The position numbers and the translations under genes are program-made. This document shows positions 7,401 through 13,785 of a stretch of 15,213 bases of DNA, one piece after another (within the stretch, counting starts at the first letter, position 1; each line of letters starts with the position of its first letter). The notes beneath the pieces are model-generated. The model saw nothing but the letters and a program-made list of their open reading frames with translations. It was not told where the DNA came from and made no database searches. The stretch is from JAIRQX01 sp031556255 (lineage in GTDB: Bacteria; Chrysiogenota; Deferribacteres; Deferribacterales; JAISNW01). The stretch is from assembly GCA_031556255.1 (NCBI GenBank), contig JAVBTI010000042.1, forward strand, positions 1 to 15,213, written 5' to 3'.

Positions 7401-7478
7401 GTCCAACAGTTTTTGTAGAGCCTCTTCTGCGCTTATCTCAGCTTTTTTTGCCACTTCCCTAAGTTTGAAATCTGCCAT
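4470..7478 (-). CDS. infB: translation initiation factor IF-2
   Basis: A 1002-residue GTPase that delivers initiator fMet-tRNA to the 30S subunit and promotes subunit joining. Start ATG at 7478 (MADFKLREVAKKAEIS) has AAGGA seven bases upstream; a TTG 18 bases earlier is less likely. Domains: IF2_N, residues about 3-55; charged helical stretch to about 205; a Pro/Gly/Arg-rich disordered linker, about 205-315; second IF2_N, about 420-475; G domain with GHVDHGKT at 505-512, GGITQHIGAYEV (switch I), DTPGHE at 551, NKID at 605 and SAKK; beta-barrel domains II and III (ADVQGSLEALRGSL) and the fMet-tRNA-binding C-terminal domain with VFSVPKIGKIAGCYV. All GTPase motifs are intact. The N-terminal extension is long, as in enterobacterial IF2-alpha. 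Confidence 0.98.
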   Translation of the reverse strand: MADFKLREVAKKAEISAEEALQKLLDAGEALSGVDATISVEQMRILGIDPQQMIDRRKERLQQALERRNRGAMGKEIVMNSRSKEEAVATPGRKISKEELQKRKSELNKDVLKVDEARRDVSRQKEEAQEPVQAEQAVKTEQADVPVAETPVKEMQEKTAEPVAVEPEPQKHAEQEPVKSEPVKKQHQPKQESETKAAQPFKPTPRPLGPAGYVPREQRPGGPRREGDSGYRRTSPGGQSYQRPSGPASDQNRGPRPDYKRPAGPAAGSRYGSGDRPAGPRGTDDRRPAGGPPKGPRPGGYGASRPEQPAMGEEERRNWESKKAREVEAAPAKEDAKKPKAKGDVKKAKDWTKTITEGMSELDIEHEIETNKAPVESEEAPVPAPAPRPVYTGRTDRKIKQRKQDRELPPPTPKPTHITIGEQIVVSELAGMIGIKAAELVKKLFMMGVIATVNQAIDAESAALLCIDYGVEVTKKVVTEDDLLPSYDDDESRMQRRPPVVTVMGHVDHGKTSLLDAIRSTSVAEKEAGGITQHIGAYEVDLNGRKITFLDTPGHEAFTSLRARGAQATDIVILVVAANDGVMPQTKEAIDHAKAAGVRLVVAVNKIDRPDANPDKVRQQLAEYGIISDDWGGEYQFQEISAKKRTGIEDLLERVLLEADVLELKGNPDRPAEGIVIESQLDKQKGPVATVLVKKGTLHRGDTFIVGSQVGKVRSMYNYRGTVVKDASISMPVEVMGFSSVPEAGDTLTVVEDEKVAKHIADMRQRNEKSVKQASGGTVSLSDFFDKVKQGEVKELNIIIKADVQGSLEALRGSLQKLSNAEVKVNIVHDATGGITESDVVLAMASKAIIIGFNVRPDNNARNMSEREGISIELYSIIYKAIEDVKLALEGLLTPETRENILGRVEIRQVFSVPKIGKIAGCYVLEGKVTRNSLVRVIRDNVVVYDGKLGSLKRFTDDVKEVAHGYECGLSIDRYQDIKEKDILEVYELVQEKRTLEDVKPA

Positions 7479-7496
7479 AACACCATCCTTAAACAA

Positions 7497-7781
7497 TTAA
7501 ACCGCTCCGCTGAAATCACGCTCAAGCGCCGCGTTTAATGCAGCCGCCAGGGAACTGATATCGCCCGCCGGTATTGATCTCACGCGGAAAGACCTGCATA
7601 AGATCCTGCCGTCAGCCAGTTTTTGACAGCACCGCGCGTCAGAGCACACATAGCGCCCCCGTCCGTCAGCCCTCTGAAGTAAATCCGCCGTCGGAGCGCC
7701 GTCGTAAACAAGCCTGAACATTTTGTCCTTGGTATGTTTACCGCCGCACACGATGCAGGTACGCACAGGGCCCCGTTCCAT
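7497..7781 (-). CDS. ylxR: YlxR family RNA-binding protein (DUF448)
   Basis: 94 residues from ATG at 7781, one base after the nusA stop. An in-frame start 117 bases earlier lies inside nusA and adds a Lys-rich segment absent from the family, so the later start is chosen. YlxR/DUF448 proteins have the pattern RTCIVCGGKHTKDKMFRLV, then GRGRYVCSDARCCQKL and CRSFR, as here. They are nucleic-acid-associated proteins coded between nusA and infB in many bacteria; in Bacillus and clostridia links to RNase P or transcription control have been reported. The Cys pair in TCIVC and the later Cys residues could bind metal (inference). Confidence 0.92.
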   Translation of the reverse strand: MERGPVRTCIVCGGKHTKDKMFRLVYDGAPTADLLQRADGRGRYVCSDARCCQKLADGRILCRSFRVRSIPAGDISSLAAALNAALERDFSGAV

Positions 7782-7782
7782 A

Positions 7783-9153
7783 TCAGTTATCACCGTTTTT
7801 TTCTTCCATCCCTTCGGGTTCTTCTTCGTCCCGCCCGCCTTCTTCGTCTTCTTCAGGTTCGCTGTCCATATCCTCAAGCCTGGCTGTGAGGTAATCAATA
7901 GTGGTATTTATAAGAAACACAGCCTCGTCTTCCGATATACCGAGCGCGGTGACGATCTCATCCACAGTGGCATCGGAAAGCTTTTCCACGTCGTCTATTC
8001 CCCGTTCCCTCAGTTTAGATATCTTGTCAGCATCAAGCTGGGAGAGGTTTTCAAGATTGTATATTTCATAAAGCATGCGCAGTTCCTGTTCCTGCTCCTG
8101 CATACGTTCTTTGCGTATTTCCTGGTATTCGGTTTCGTTCAGCACGTCGAGACGCCATTCGGTGAGCATGGCGGCAAGTTTGACATTCTGCCCCTTCTTG
8201 CCGATGGCAAGGGAAAGCTGATCGTTCGGAACCACAAGCTCAAATGTCTTTTCATCTTCAAACACGTTGGTAAGCAGAACCTGTGCCGGGCTGATGGCGT
8301 TGCACACAAACTGGATCGGATCCGGCGACCATTCCACCACGTCGATCTTCTCGTCTTTCAGTTCCCGGCTGATAGAGTTAATCCTGCTCCCTTTGACGCC
8401 GATACACGCGCCCACCGGGTCTATGTTGGAGCTGGTGGAGTAAACGGCCACTTTTGCGCGTTCCCCCGGCTCACGCGCCGCTGCTTTTATCTGGATGACG
8501 CCTTCGAAAACCTCGGGAATTTCAGCTTCGAACAGCTTTACAAGAAAATCCGGGTGCGTGCGGGAAAGCACAAGCTGCGGCCAGCCCTTGTTCATGCGTA
8601 TATCGAGAAGGAGGGCGCGGACATATTTGGTGCGCTCGTAAAATTCGCCGGGGATCATCTCTCTGCGCGGCATTACAGCCTCAGCCTTGCCCAGGTTTAC
8701 AACAAGGTTGTCTTTCTCCATCTTCAGCACGGTGCCGTTGACTATTTCGCCTATTTTACCCTGGAATTCGTCCAGAATGACCTGTTTTTCCGCGTCGCGC
8801 AGGCGCTCCATGAGGCGTTGTTTGGCCACGAGCGCCGCCTGCCTGCCGAGCTCCTCCAGAGTGGTTTCCACCATGAGAATATCGCCCAGTTGCGGGTCTT
8901 CCTTGTATTTTTTGGCGTCTTCGATGGAGATCTCGTCCCAGTTGGTAACTCCGCTCTCCGACACCTCTTTGGGTATCTTTATATCTATTTCGCCGCGCTC
9001 AAGATCCACAACGATGTCGGGTTCCAGATACTTGCCTATGCGTTTCGCCACGGCGGCGCCGATCGCGTCTTTCAGGGCCGCGCCGAGGACCTCGCGCGAA
9101 ATGCTTTTTTCGCGGCCTATTTCATCGACCACTTTAACCAGCTCTCTGCTCAC
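7783..9153 (-). CDS. nusA: transcription termination/antitermination factor NusA
   Basis: A 456-residue RNA polymerase-associated factor for pausing, termination and antitermination. Start is GTG at 9153 with AAGGAG five bases upstream; the nearby ATG is out of frame. Domains: N-terminal polymerase-binding domain about 1-125; S1 about 130-200 (GEIVNGTVLKMEKDNLVVNL); KH1 about 230-290 with IDPVGACIGVKGSRI; KH2 about 295-350 with LAIGKKGQNVKLA; a helix-hairpin-helix-type region about 370-425; and an acidic tail rich in Glu and Asp. The 119-base gap from rimP is wider than elsewhere in the operon and holds only a short CCGTG-ga-CACGG hairpin (9184-9195) and an A+T-rich start. NusA could act on the terminator-like rimP leader, by analogy with autoregulation in Escherichia coli. 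Confidence 0.98.
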   Translation of the reverse strand: MSRELVKVVDEIGREKSISREVLGAALKDAIGAAVAKRIGKYLEPDIVVDLERGEIDIKIPKEVSESGVTNWDEISIEDAKKYKEDPQLGDILMVETTLEELGRQAALVAKQRLMERLRDAEKQVILDEFQGKIGEIVNGTVLKMEKDNLVVNLGKAEAVMPRREMIPGEFYERTKYVRALLLDIRMNKGWPQLVLSRTHPDFLVKLFEAEIPEVFEGVIQIKAAAREPGERAKVAVYSTSSNIDPVGACIGVKGSRINSISRELKDEKIDVVEWSPDPIQFVCNAISPAQVLLTNVFEDEKTFELVVPNDQLSLAIGKKGQNVKLAAMLTEWRLDVLNETEYQEIRKERMQEQEQELRMLYEIYNLENLSQLDADKISKLRERGIDDVEKLSDATVDEIVTALGISEDEAVFLINTTIDYLTARLEDMDSEPEEDEEGGRDEEEPEGMEEKNGDN

Positions 9154-9272
9154 ACATTCTCCTTATACCCCAACTCACATTATCCGTGGACACGGCTATA
9201 CCGCTTTTCTTCGCAGGAACACCGTCCGGCGCGCCTTTCTCAGTGCGGAGCAAGGTAATAAATTAATTTATA

Positions 9273-9740
9273 TTATATTTCTATCTCAACGTTAGCTTTT
9301 GCGATATTGCTGATGGGGATTGTAAAGCTGACGCTCTCTTCTTCGGTATATATGGTAACGCTGCCGCCGGAAACGTCGGTTATACGGCCTTTATAACGTT
9401 TACGGCCTGTTGCGTCCTTGTCTTTGGTCTGAATACGGCACAGTTTACCTTTCCTGGAGGCGAAATCTTCCGCGCTGCGGAGGGGCCTGTCCACACCCAG
9501 CGACGAAACCTCAAGCTGATAATGTTCGTAGGGGATAAGGGTCTCGTCCTGCTCGTCCAGCCATGCGGACACAAGACGGGAAACGGACGCGCAGTCTTCC
9601 AGAGTGACGGCCCCGTCGAGATAGATACGCAATACCCTTCCCGCACGCTCGCGCAGGAGGGTGATATCGTAAATTCTCAGATTGTAGCGTGCCGCAAACT
9701 CTTCAGCTTTCGGCCGGAGCAGCTCTATAAAATCTTGCAT
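9273..9740 (-). CDS. rimP: ribosome maturation factor RimP
   Basis: 155 residues, the usual RimP length. RimP binds the free 30S subunit and helps assembly around uS12. The N-terminal domain has the family pattern LLRPKAEEFAARYNLRIYDI followed by RVLRIYLDG and TLEDCASVSRLVSAWLD; the stretch YQLEVSSLGVDRPLRSAEDF is the family signature; the C-terminal SH3-like domain has RYKGRITDVSGGSVTIY and ISNIAKANVEIEI. Start ATG at 9740 fits family length, but there is no Shine-Dalgarno sequence: the start follows a hairpin and a run of U by only a few bases. It is the first gene of the rimP-nusA-ylxR-infB operon. Confidence 0.95.
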   Translation of the reverse strand: MQDFIELLRPKAEEFAARYNLRIYDITLLRERAGRVLRIYLDGAVTLEDCASVSRLVSAWLDEQDETLIPYEHYQLEVSSLGVDRPLRSAEDFASRKGKLCRIQTKDKDATGRKRYKGRITDVSGGSVTIYTEEESVSFTIPISNIAKANVEIEI

Positions 9741-9746
9741 AGGTAT

Positions 9747-9771
9747 AAAAAAATGTGGGCATCACCCACAT
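9747..9771 (-). terminator. terminator-like hairpin just before rimP (possible attenuator)
   Basis: On the minus strand, ATGTGGG pairs perfectly with CCCACAT around a TGATG loop (9753-9771), followed at once by a run of T (9747-9753). The U-tract ends six bases before the rimP ATG. Form and orientation are those of an intrinsic terminator, and no other minus-strand gene nearby needs it, because the TorD gene upstream ends in its own terminator. Confidence 0.7.
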
Positions 9772-9778
9772 CGGTGTC

Positions 9779-9807
9779 AACATAACACTTTGCGAACGAC
9801 AAATCAA
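9779..9807 (-). promoter_or_regulatory. candidate sigma-70 promoter of the rimP-nusA-infB operon
   Basis: On the minus strand, TTGATT (complement of 9802-9807) and TATGTT (complement of 9779-9784) are 17 bases apart, each 4/6 to consensus. Transcription would start near 9772, so the hairpin at 9753-9771 would form the very 5' end of the message. Confidence 0.45.
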
Positions 9808-9815
9808 GAGTTTTT

Positions 9816-10007
9816 TTGATAAATCAATTTGCCAAAAGAATGTGGAGCAGCGGACATAACTATGGACTTCAGCGCATGCTCTGCATGAAAGAGGATCTGT
9901 GCAGGGTCGCCACCATAGAAGACGGTGCCGTCGTGCTTAAGCTGCACAAGGCCTTCGAAACCACAGCCCGGCGCAAGTATATGTCATATTCCCGCAACCA
10001 CTGCTAA
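9816..10007 (+). CDS. small hypothetical protein
   Basis: Open for 63 codons from TTG at 9816, or 55 codons from ATG at 9840 (starting MWSSGHNYGLQRML). Codon choice in the second half (GCC, GTC, GTG, CTT, AAG, CTG, CAC, AAG, GCC) looks like that of real genes here. The product is basic, with three Cys and no membrane segment or known motif. It would run divergently from rimP. No good Shine-Dalgarno sequence precedes either start. A weak hairpin with a T-rich tail follows the stop. I recognise no family; it may be real or a remnant. Confidence 0.4.
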   Translation: MINQFAKRMWSSGHNYGLQRMLCMKEDLCRVATIEDGAVVLKLHKAFETTARRKYMSYSRNHC

Positions 10008-10012
10008 AATCC

Positions 10013-10043
10013 GGCCTGCCGTGTTTATAGCGTGGCAAGCCTT
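10013..10043 (+). terminator. weak terminator-like hairpin after the small plus-strand ORF
   Basis: GGCCTGCC (10013-10020) pairs with GGCAAGCC (10034-10041) with one mismatch, with a 13-base loop and a T-rich but broken tail (ttgtctgttc). It lies right after the stop at 10007, which modestly supports that ORF being expressed. Confidence 0.3.
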
Positions 10044-10225
10044 GTCTGTTCATTAATTATGTATTCGTGAAATTAAAAAGACATCAGATATAAATGAGCG
10101 CAGCTCTTTCAGCCGGCGAACGCCTTAATGGGCAAAACGGCAAAAAACAAGGGCAATAATTTACTTTTCACGCCCTGCCTCCGCGATTTTATTATACCCT
10201 CTGCATGTACAAAATAGATAATAAG
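10044..10225. other. intergenic stretch without recognised features
   Basis: This part of the 9741-10254 gap is A+T-richer than the genes. I see no convincing ORF, RNA gene or repeat in it on either strand. Confidence 0.4.
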
Positions 10226-10248
10226 AAAAAAGGGCGTCTAAACGCCCT
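10226..10248 (-). terminator. intrinsic terminator of the TorD-family gene
   Basis: On the minus strand, AGGGCGT pairs with ACGCCCT (10231-10237 with 10242-10248) around a 4-base loop, followed by TTTTTT (complement of 10226-10231). It begins a few bases after the stop codon. Confidence 0.9.
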
Positions 10249-10254
10249 CAGAAT

Positions 10255-10944
10255 TTATTCCTCGGTTGAAGCTAAAAACTCTTTGTCGCTCCGCAAAAAC
10301 CCGAGCATAAACCTCGCCACGGGATAGTGCAGCCGTTTTGACTCTTTATAAGCGCCGAGCCTTTCGGTAAATTCTTCCGACCAGCGGTCGAGATGGCCGG
10401 TGATAAAATCGTGCTGGACTTTGGTGAGCTCCGCCGCCTTTTCCATATCGCCGTCAGCCACGGCTTCCGCCGTCCGGTTGGCAAGGTACGACATAAAGCT
10501 GAGTTCCACGGAGATGAAGTCTTCCTGTTCGTTGTGTTTCTTCGATTTTTTCATACCGTGTTTGGCATACAGCGCCAGAACCTCGTCCCGCGCTTCCTGC
10601 ATGGCGAGCTTTTCCGGGGAGGTATAGTACGATTCCACAGTAGGCACGGAATCGGTCAGGCACAGGACGCGCGTGTAAAAGCGCAGCGTATCCAGGTCAT
10701 ATTCCGCCCTGGCGTCGCCGTCGTGTGCCGCGCGCTCCTGCAGGAACGCGTTCATCCCGGCAAGCCCTTCCGTCATATCCGCGTCATCGGAACCTTCCGA
10801 CATTTTCATGAGGGCCGGCACAAGCTCCTCAAGCATAGTGTAGTATTCTTCGTCCGGAGAGTTTATAAAAGTCCGCTGGAGCAGGTTGTACACAACCTCC
10901 CGCCCTGAATGTGACGACTGTAAAGCTTCTTTATCATTGCTCAT
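10255..10944 (-). CDS. TorD-family molybdoenzyme maturation chaperone
   Basis: A 229-residue, acidic, all-helical cytoplasmic protein of TorD/DmsD/NarJ type, which holds apo-molybdoenzymes for cofactor insertion and proofreads their Tat signal. Diagnostic are EEDFISVELSFMSYLANRTAEA, resembling the family's conserved E.DH...EL.FM..L helix, and VQHDFITGHLDRWSEEF, the F...HL..W...F helix near the C-terminus. Start ATG at 10944 has GAGG eight bases upstream. It is a single gene with its own strong terminator, placed between the ribosomal operon and the rimP operon, with no molybdoenzyme beside it. Its client must be coded elsewhere, perhaps left of this window. It differs clearly in sequence from the TorD-like protein at 157-816. 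Confidence 0.82.
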   Translation of the reverse strand: MSNDKEALQSSHSGREVVYNLLQRTFINSPDEEYYTMLEELVPALMKMSEGSDDADMTEGLAGMNAFLQERAAHDGDARAEYDLDTLRFYTRVLCLTDSVPTVESYYTSPEKLAMQEARDEVLALYAKHGMKKSKKHNEQEDFISVELSFMSYLANRTAEAVADGDMEKAAELTKVQHDFITGHLDRWSEEFTERLGAYKESKRLHYPVARFMLGFLRSDKEFLASTEE

Positions 10945-10987
10945 GGCGCTTTCCTCAATTTTAAATTAATCAGGCTACTGAAATATT

Positions 10988-11005
10988 AAGTTAACTTTTT
11001 AACTT
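10988..11005 (-). promoter_or_regulatory. inverted repeat upstream of the TorD-family gene
   Basis: AAGTTAA (10988-10994) and TTAACTT (10999-11005) form a perfect 7-bp inverted repeat with a 4-base spacer; the first ten bases, AAGTTAACTT, are also a palindrome alone. It lies 44 bases before the start codon in A+T-rich DNA with a TAATAT-like element. It may be an operator; the regulator is unknown. Confidence 0.3.
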
Positions 11006-11239
11006 GCATGATCACAATATTTATTAACAAATTCCGGCATTGCCCCGCAGGAAAACCACGCTTTTCTGAAAGGGCGTCCCTGATTGGGGGGCATGCTGGG
11101 GGCAAGATCTTATAGTCTTCACAGTGCGTCCCGCTCCCGCCGGCCGCCGGAAAAAAGCGGACAGGGTAAGCGGTGACCAACGCGTAAGACCGAAAGGCAG
11201 GCCCTCCCGTAAAGCGGCGAAAAGAATTTCCGACGCGTA
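11006..11239. other. G+C-rich spacer without recognised gene
   Basis: Between the ribosomal-operon terminator and the A+T-rich leader of the TorD gene. Open frames cross it on the minus strand, but their products are Pro/Arg-rich, have no ribosome-binding site and share no family features. It holds G-runs (attggggggcatgctggggg) and the palindromic tract ccgccggccgccgg. Its texture is unlike both flanks, as in decayed or repeat DNA. Confidence 0.35.
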
Positions 11240-11262
11240 AAAATGGGGGCCTGCAGCCCCCC
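11240..11262 (-). terminator. intrinsic terminator of the ribosomal protein operon
   Basis: On the minus strand, GGGGGC pairs with GCCCCC (11246-11251 with 11257-11262), loop of five, followed by A and TTTTT (complement of 11240-11244). It begins eight bases after the rplQ stop codon and closes the infA-to-rplQ transcript. Confidence 0.88.
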
Positions 11263-11269
11263 AAGTCAA

Positions 11270-11656
11270 TTACTTTTTAGCTTGCTCTTCCGGCGCTTTA
11301 ACCTGGTCGACAAACTCTATCATGGCCATGTCGGCATTGTCGCCTTTGCGGCGGCCGGTTCTCATTATTCTGGTATAGCCGCCCTTGCGCTCGGCAAATA
11401 CCGGTGAAACATCGTTGAAAAGTCTTTTAACGGTGTCCGGATTAGGCAGCCTGCGCAGCACATAACGGCGCGAAGCAAGGTCGTTCTTTTTACCGGCGGT
11501 GATCAGCGGCTCCACAAAGGTACGCAGTACTTTCGCCCGCACCAGCGTGGTTTCAATCCTGCCGTGTTCTATAAGCGAGATCGCCATGTTCCGCAGCACC
11601 GCCACTCTAAGGGAGGTGTGCATCCCCAACGTTTTACCACTCTTACCGTGACGCAT
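11270..11656 (-). CDS. rplQ: 50S ribosomal protein bL17
   Basis: A 128-residue large-subunit protein located near the peptide exit tunnel. The start MRHGKSGKTLGMHTSLRVAV, NMAISLIEHGRIETTLVRAKVLR and the end segment GGYTRIMRTGRRKGDNADMAMIEF are the family's conserved blocks. A short Lys-rich tail follows. ATG at 11656 begins two bases after the rpoA TAG, with GGAG inside the end of rpoA. It is last in the alpha operon and is followed by a strong terminator. Confidence 0.98.
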   Translation of the reverse strand: MRHGKSGKTLGMHTSLRVAVLRNMAISLIEHGRIETTLVRAKVLRTFVEPLITAGKKNDLASRRYVLRRLPNPDTVKRLFNDVSPVFAERKGGYTRIMRTGRRKGDNADMAMIEFVDQVKAPEEQAKK

Positions 11657-11658
11657 CT

Positions 11659-12660
11659 CTATTCTCCTTCCGTATTATTTTGTTTATATCCGAGGCTCTC
11701 GAGATCCATACCCAGGCTCAGCCCCAGCTCGGAAAGCACCTTCTTGATCTCTTCAAGGGATTTCCGGCCGAAGTTCTTGGTTTTCAGCATCTCGGCGTCG
11801 GTTTTGCTGCACAGCTCGTACAGCGTCTTGATATTGGCGTTTTTAAGACAGTTGTAAGCACGGACAGAAAGTTCCAGCTCTTCTATGCTCTTGTCAAGCA
11901 TTTCCAGAACGTACTCATTGTTCTTGGGAGCTTCCGCCGCTTCAACCTCGGACGGTTCATCAAAGTTTATGAAAAGTTTGATAAAATCTTTGATAATTTT
12001 AGCCGCGAAGGCAACCGCGTCGTCCGGGCGGACTGAACCGTCGGTCTCCACCTCAAGGGTCAGTTTGTCGAAGTCGGTGCTCTGCCCCACACGGGCATTG
12101 TCCACAGTGTAACTGACTTTCTTTATCGGTGTAAATATGGCGTCAACGGGGATTACCTCCACATCGTCGAACTTGTTTTCCATCTCTTCGGACGGCAGGT
12201 AGCCCACGCCCCGTTCGACAAAAAACTCCATATATACTTCGGTATTCTGGCCGGTGATGGTCAGTATCGGCTGCTCGGGATTCAACACCTCAACGGCTGT
12301 GTCGCCGGTGATGTCGCCTGCCGTAACCACTCCCGGACCTTTCTTTTTAATATAGACACGTCGCTGTTCCCATGTGTGCAGGTTCACTTCGAGGGCCTTG
12401 ACGTTCAGTATGATATTCACCACGTCTTCCGCCACTCCGGGCAGTGTGGCAAACTCGTTTGAAACCCCCGCAATCTTCATCCCCACGATGGCCGCGCCTT
12501 CTATGGAAGACAGCAGCACACGCCGCAGGGCGTTGCCGATGGTGGTGCCGAACCCTTTCTGAAGAGGTTCCGCCACAAATTTGCCGTAACGCGATGTTAC
12601 TTCGCCTATCGCTTCCACAGATTTGGGTTTTTTAAGGCTTTTAAAGTTCATTACTATCAT
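11659..12660 (-). CDS. rpoA: RNA polymerase alpha subunit
   Basis: A 333-residue subunit; its dimer seeds polymerase assembly. N-terminal domain about 1-235: YGKFVAEPLQKGFGTTIGNALRRVLLSSIEGAAI (residues split here by family blocks) and the PGVAEDVVNIILN segment. C-terminal domain about 250-320: IEELELSVRAYNCLKNANI and TLYELCSKTD, then KNFGRKSLEEIKKVL, the helix-hairpin-helix that contacts UP-element DNA and activators. ATG at 12660 has GGAG seven bases upstream; a second ATG three codons later is possible. The stop is TAG, showing that amber is used as a true stop here. Confidence 0.98.
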   Translation of the reverse strand: MIVMNFKSLKKPKSVEAIGEVTSRYGKFVAEPLQKGFGTTIGNALRRVLLSSIEGAAIVGMKIAGVSNEFATLPGVAEDVVNIILNVKALEVNLHTWEQRRVYIKKKGPGVVTAGDITGDTAVEVLNPEQPILTITGQNTEVYMEFFVERGVGYLPSEEMENKFDDVEVIPVDAIFTPIKKVSYTVDNARVGQSTDFDKLTLEVETDGSVRPDDAVAFAAKIIKDFIKLFINFDEPSEVEAAEAPKNNEYVLEMLDKSIEELELSVRAYNCLKNANIKTLYELCSKTDAEMLKTKNFGRKSLEEIKKVLSELGLSLGMDLESLGYKQNNTEGE

Positions 12661-12725
12661 TCAGATTCTCCACAATCATTAATCCCCGGCACGCCTGTTA
12701 CAGCACACCGAAAGAAAGGAAAGGC

Positions 12726-12749
12726 GGGAAGAGGGTTTCTCCCCTTCCC
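12726..12749 (-). promoter_or_regulatory. hairpin in the rpsD-rpoA gap
   Basis: On the minus strand, GGGAAG plus GGG pair with CCC plus CTTCCC (complement of 12726-12749) with one bulged base and a 5-base loop, followed by a pyrimidine-rich tract with T triplets. It could be a weak terminator or processing site that sets rpoA-rplQ expression below that of the ribosomal proteins. Confidence 0.45.
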
Positions 12750-12756
12750 CAAACTA

Positions 12757-13386
12757 TTACTTGGAGTAAAGTTCTACTATCAGAGACTCCTGAATATCGT
12801 AGTTCACATCCGTGCGCTCAGGCATACGGTTGATCTCAGCCTGGAAAGCCTGCTTGTTAACGCTGAGCCACTCAGGAACGCCCCGTCCTTCCGATGTCTC
12901 CACTGACTCCACAATTCTGGATATTTTTTTGCTCTTCTCGGCAACCTGGACAACCTGCCCGGGTTTAACGCTGAAGGACGGAATATTAACTTTGCGGCCG
13001 TCAACGGTAACATGGTTGTGGCGCACGAACTGGCGCGCCTCTTTTCTGGAACCGGCGAAGCCTGAACGGTAAACGACGTTGTCCAGACGGCGCTCAAGGA
13101 ACTGGAGCAGTATTTCGCCCGTAATCCCGCCGGCTCTGGTGGCTTTGTCGAAATAACGGCGGAACTGCGCTTCCAGTACGCCATAAAGACGCTTAACCTT
13201 CTGTTTTTCGCGGAGCTGCACGCCGTAATCGCTTATTTTTTTCTGCTGCTTGTTGCCGTGCTGGCCGGGAGCGTATGCCTTGGTTTCAAGGCTGCACTTC
13301 TCTTTGTAGCAGCGTTCGCCTTTCAAATATAATTTAAGATTTTCCCTTCTGCACAGTTTGCAGCTGGGCCCTGTATATCTAGCCAA
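12757..13386 (-). CDS. rpsD: 30S ribosomal protein uS4 (zinc-binding type)
   Basis: A 209-residue primary 16S rRNA-binding protein and, in many bacteria, translational repressor of the alpha operon. The N-terminus has Cys9-x2-Cys12 and Cys26-x4-Cys31, the zinc-binding C+ form. The S4 RNA-binding domain follows (LERRLDNVVYRSGFAGSRKE, then ARQFVRHNHVTVDGRKVNIP). Stop codons TAA and TAG are adjacent in phase. It starts 12 bases after rpsK and is followed by a 96-base gap with a hairpin before rpoA. Confidence 0.98.
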   Translation of the reverse strand: MARYTGPSCKLCRRENLKLYLKGERCYKEKCSLETKAYAPGQHGNKQQKKISDYGVQLREKQKVKRLYGVLEAQFRRYFDKATRAGGITGEILLQFLERRLDNVVYRSGFAGSRKEARQFVRHNHVTVDGRKVNIPSFSVKPGQVVQVAEKSKKISRIVESVETSEGRGVPEWLSVNKQAFQAEINRMPERTDVNYDIQESLIVELYSK

Positions 13387-13398
13387 AGTAAACCTCCC

Positions 13399-13785
13399 TT
13401 AAATCCTTCTTTTTTTGCGGGGACGGCAGCCGTTATGCGGCACCGGCGTGATATCGCGGATGACAGTTACCTTGATGCCCGCTGTCTGGATGGCGCGGAT
13501 TGCGCTCTCTCTGCCGGAACCGGGTCCCTTAAGGCTGACCTCAACCTCACGCATCCCTGCATCAGCGGCTTTCTTGGCCGCAGCTTCAGCTGCGAGCTGG
13601 GCAGCGAACGGGGTGGATTTACGGGAGTTTTTAAAGCTCTGCGTGCCCCCGGTTGCCCAGCAGACAACGTTCCCTTTCATATCTGAAAATGTAATATGTG
13701 TGTTGTTAAATGAAGAGTTTACATGAGCGATCCCCTTTGGTACGCTCTTCTTCTCTTTTTTACCGCTACGTCTTGGACCGGCCAT
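13399..13785 (-). CDS. rpsK: 30S ribosomal protein uS11
   Basis: A 128-residue small-subunit platform protein near the mRNA exit and E site. Conserved blocks are GIAHVNSSFNNTHITFSD, GTQSFKNSRKSTPFAAQLAA, GPGSGRESAIRAI and VIRDITPVPHNGCRPRKKRR, all in the usual order, with a short basic N-terminus. ATG at 13785 has AAGGAG upstream. It is separated from rpsM by a 188-base structured spacer, whereas the two genes are usually close. Confidence 0.98.
   Translation of the reverse strand: MAGPRRSGKKEKKSVPKGIAHVNSSFNNTHITFSDMKGNVVCWATGGTQSFKNSRKSTPFAAQLAAEAAAKKAADAGMREVEVSLKGPGSGRESAIRAIQTAGIKVTVIRDITPVPHNGCRPRKKRRI

Noticed and set aside
7723..9258. Plus-strand open frame of 511 codons opposite nusA and ylxR
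   Set aside because: It is a shadow of the nusA and ylxR codons; the product is His/Phe-rich with no family features, while the minus strand encodes clear conserved proteins.
9775..9780. Perfect TTGACA box on the minus strand before rimP
   Set aside because: No -10 box lies at a proper distance before the rimP start; it overlaps the -10 element of the better candidate promoter.
11024..11269. Minus-strand frame of 81 codons after rplQ
   Set aside because: It begins inside the operon terminator and lacks a ribosome-binding site; composition is that of random G+C-rich DNA.
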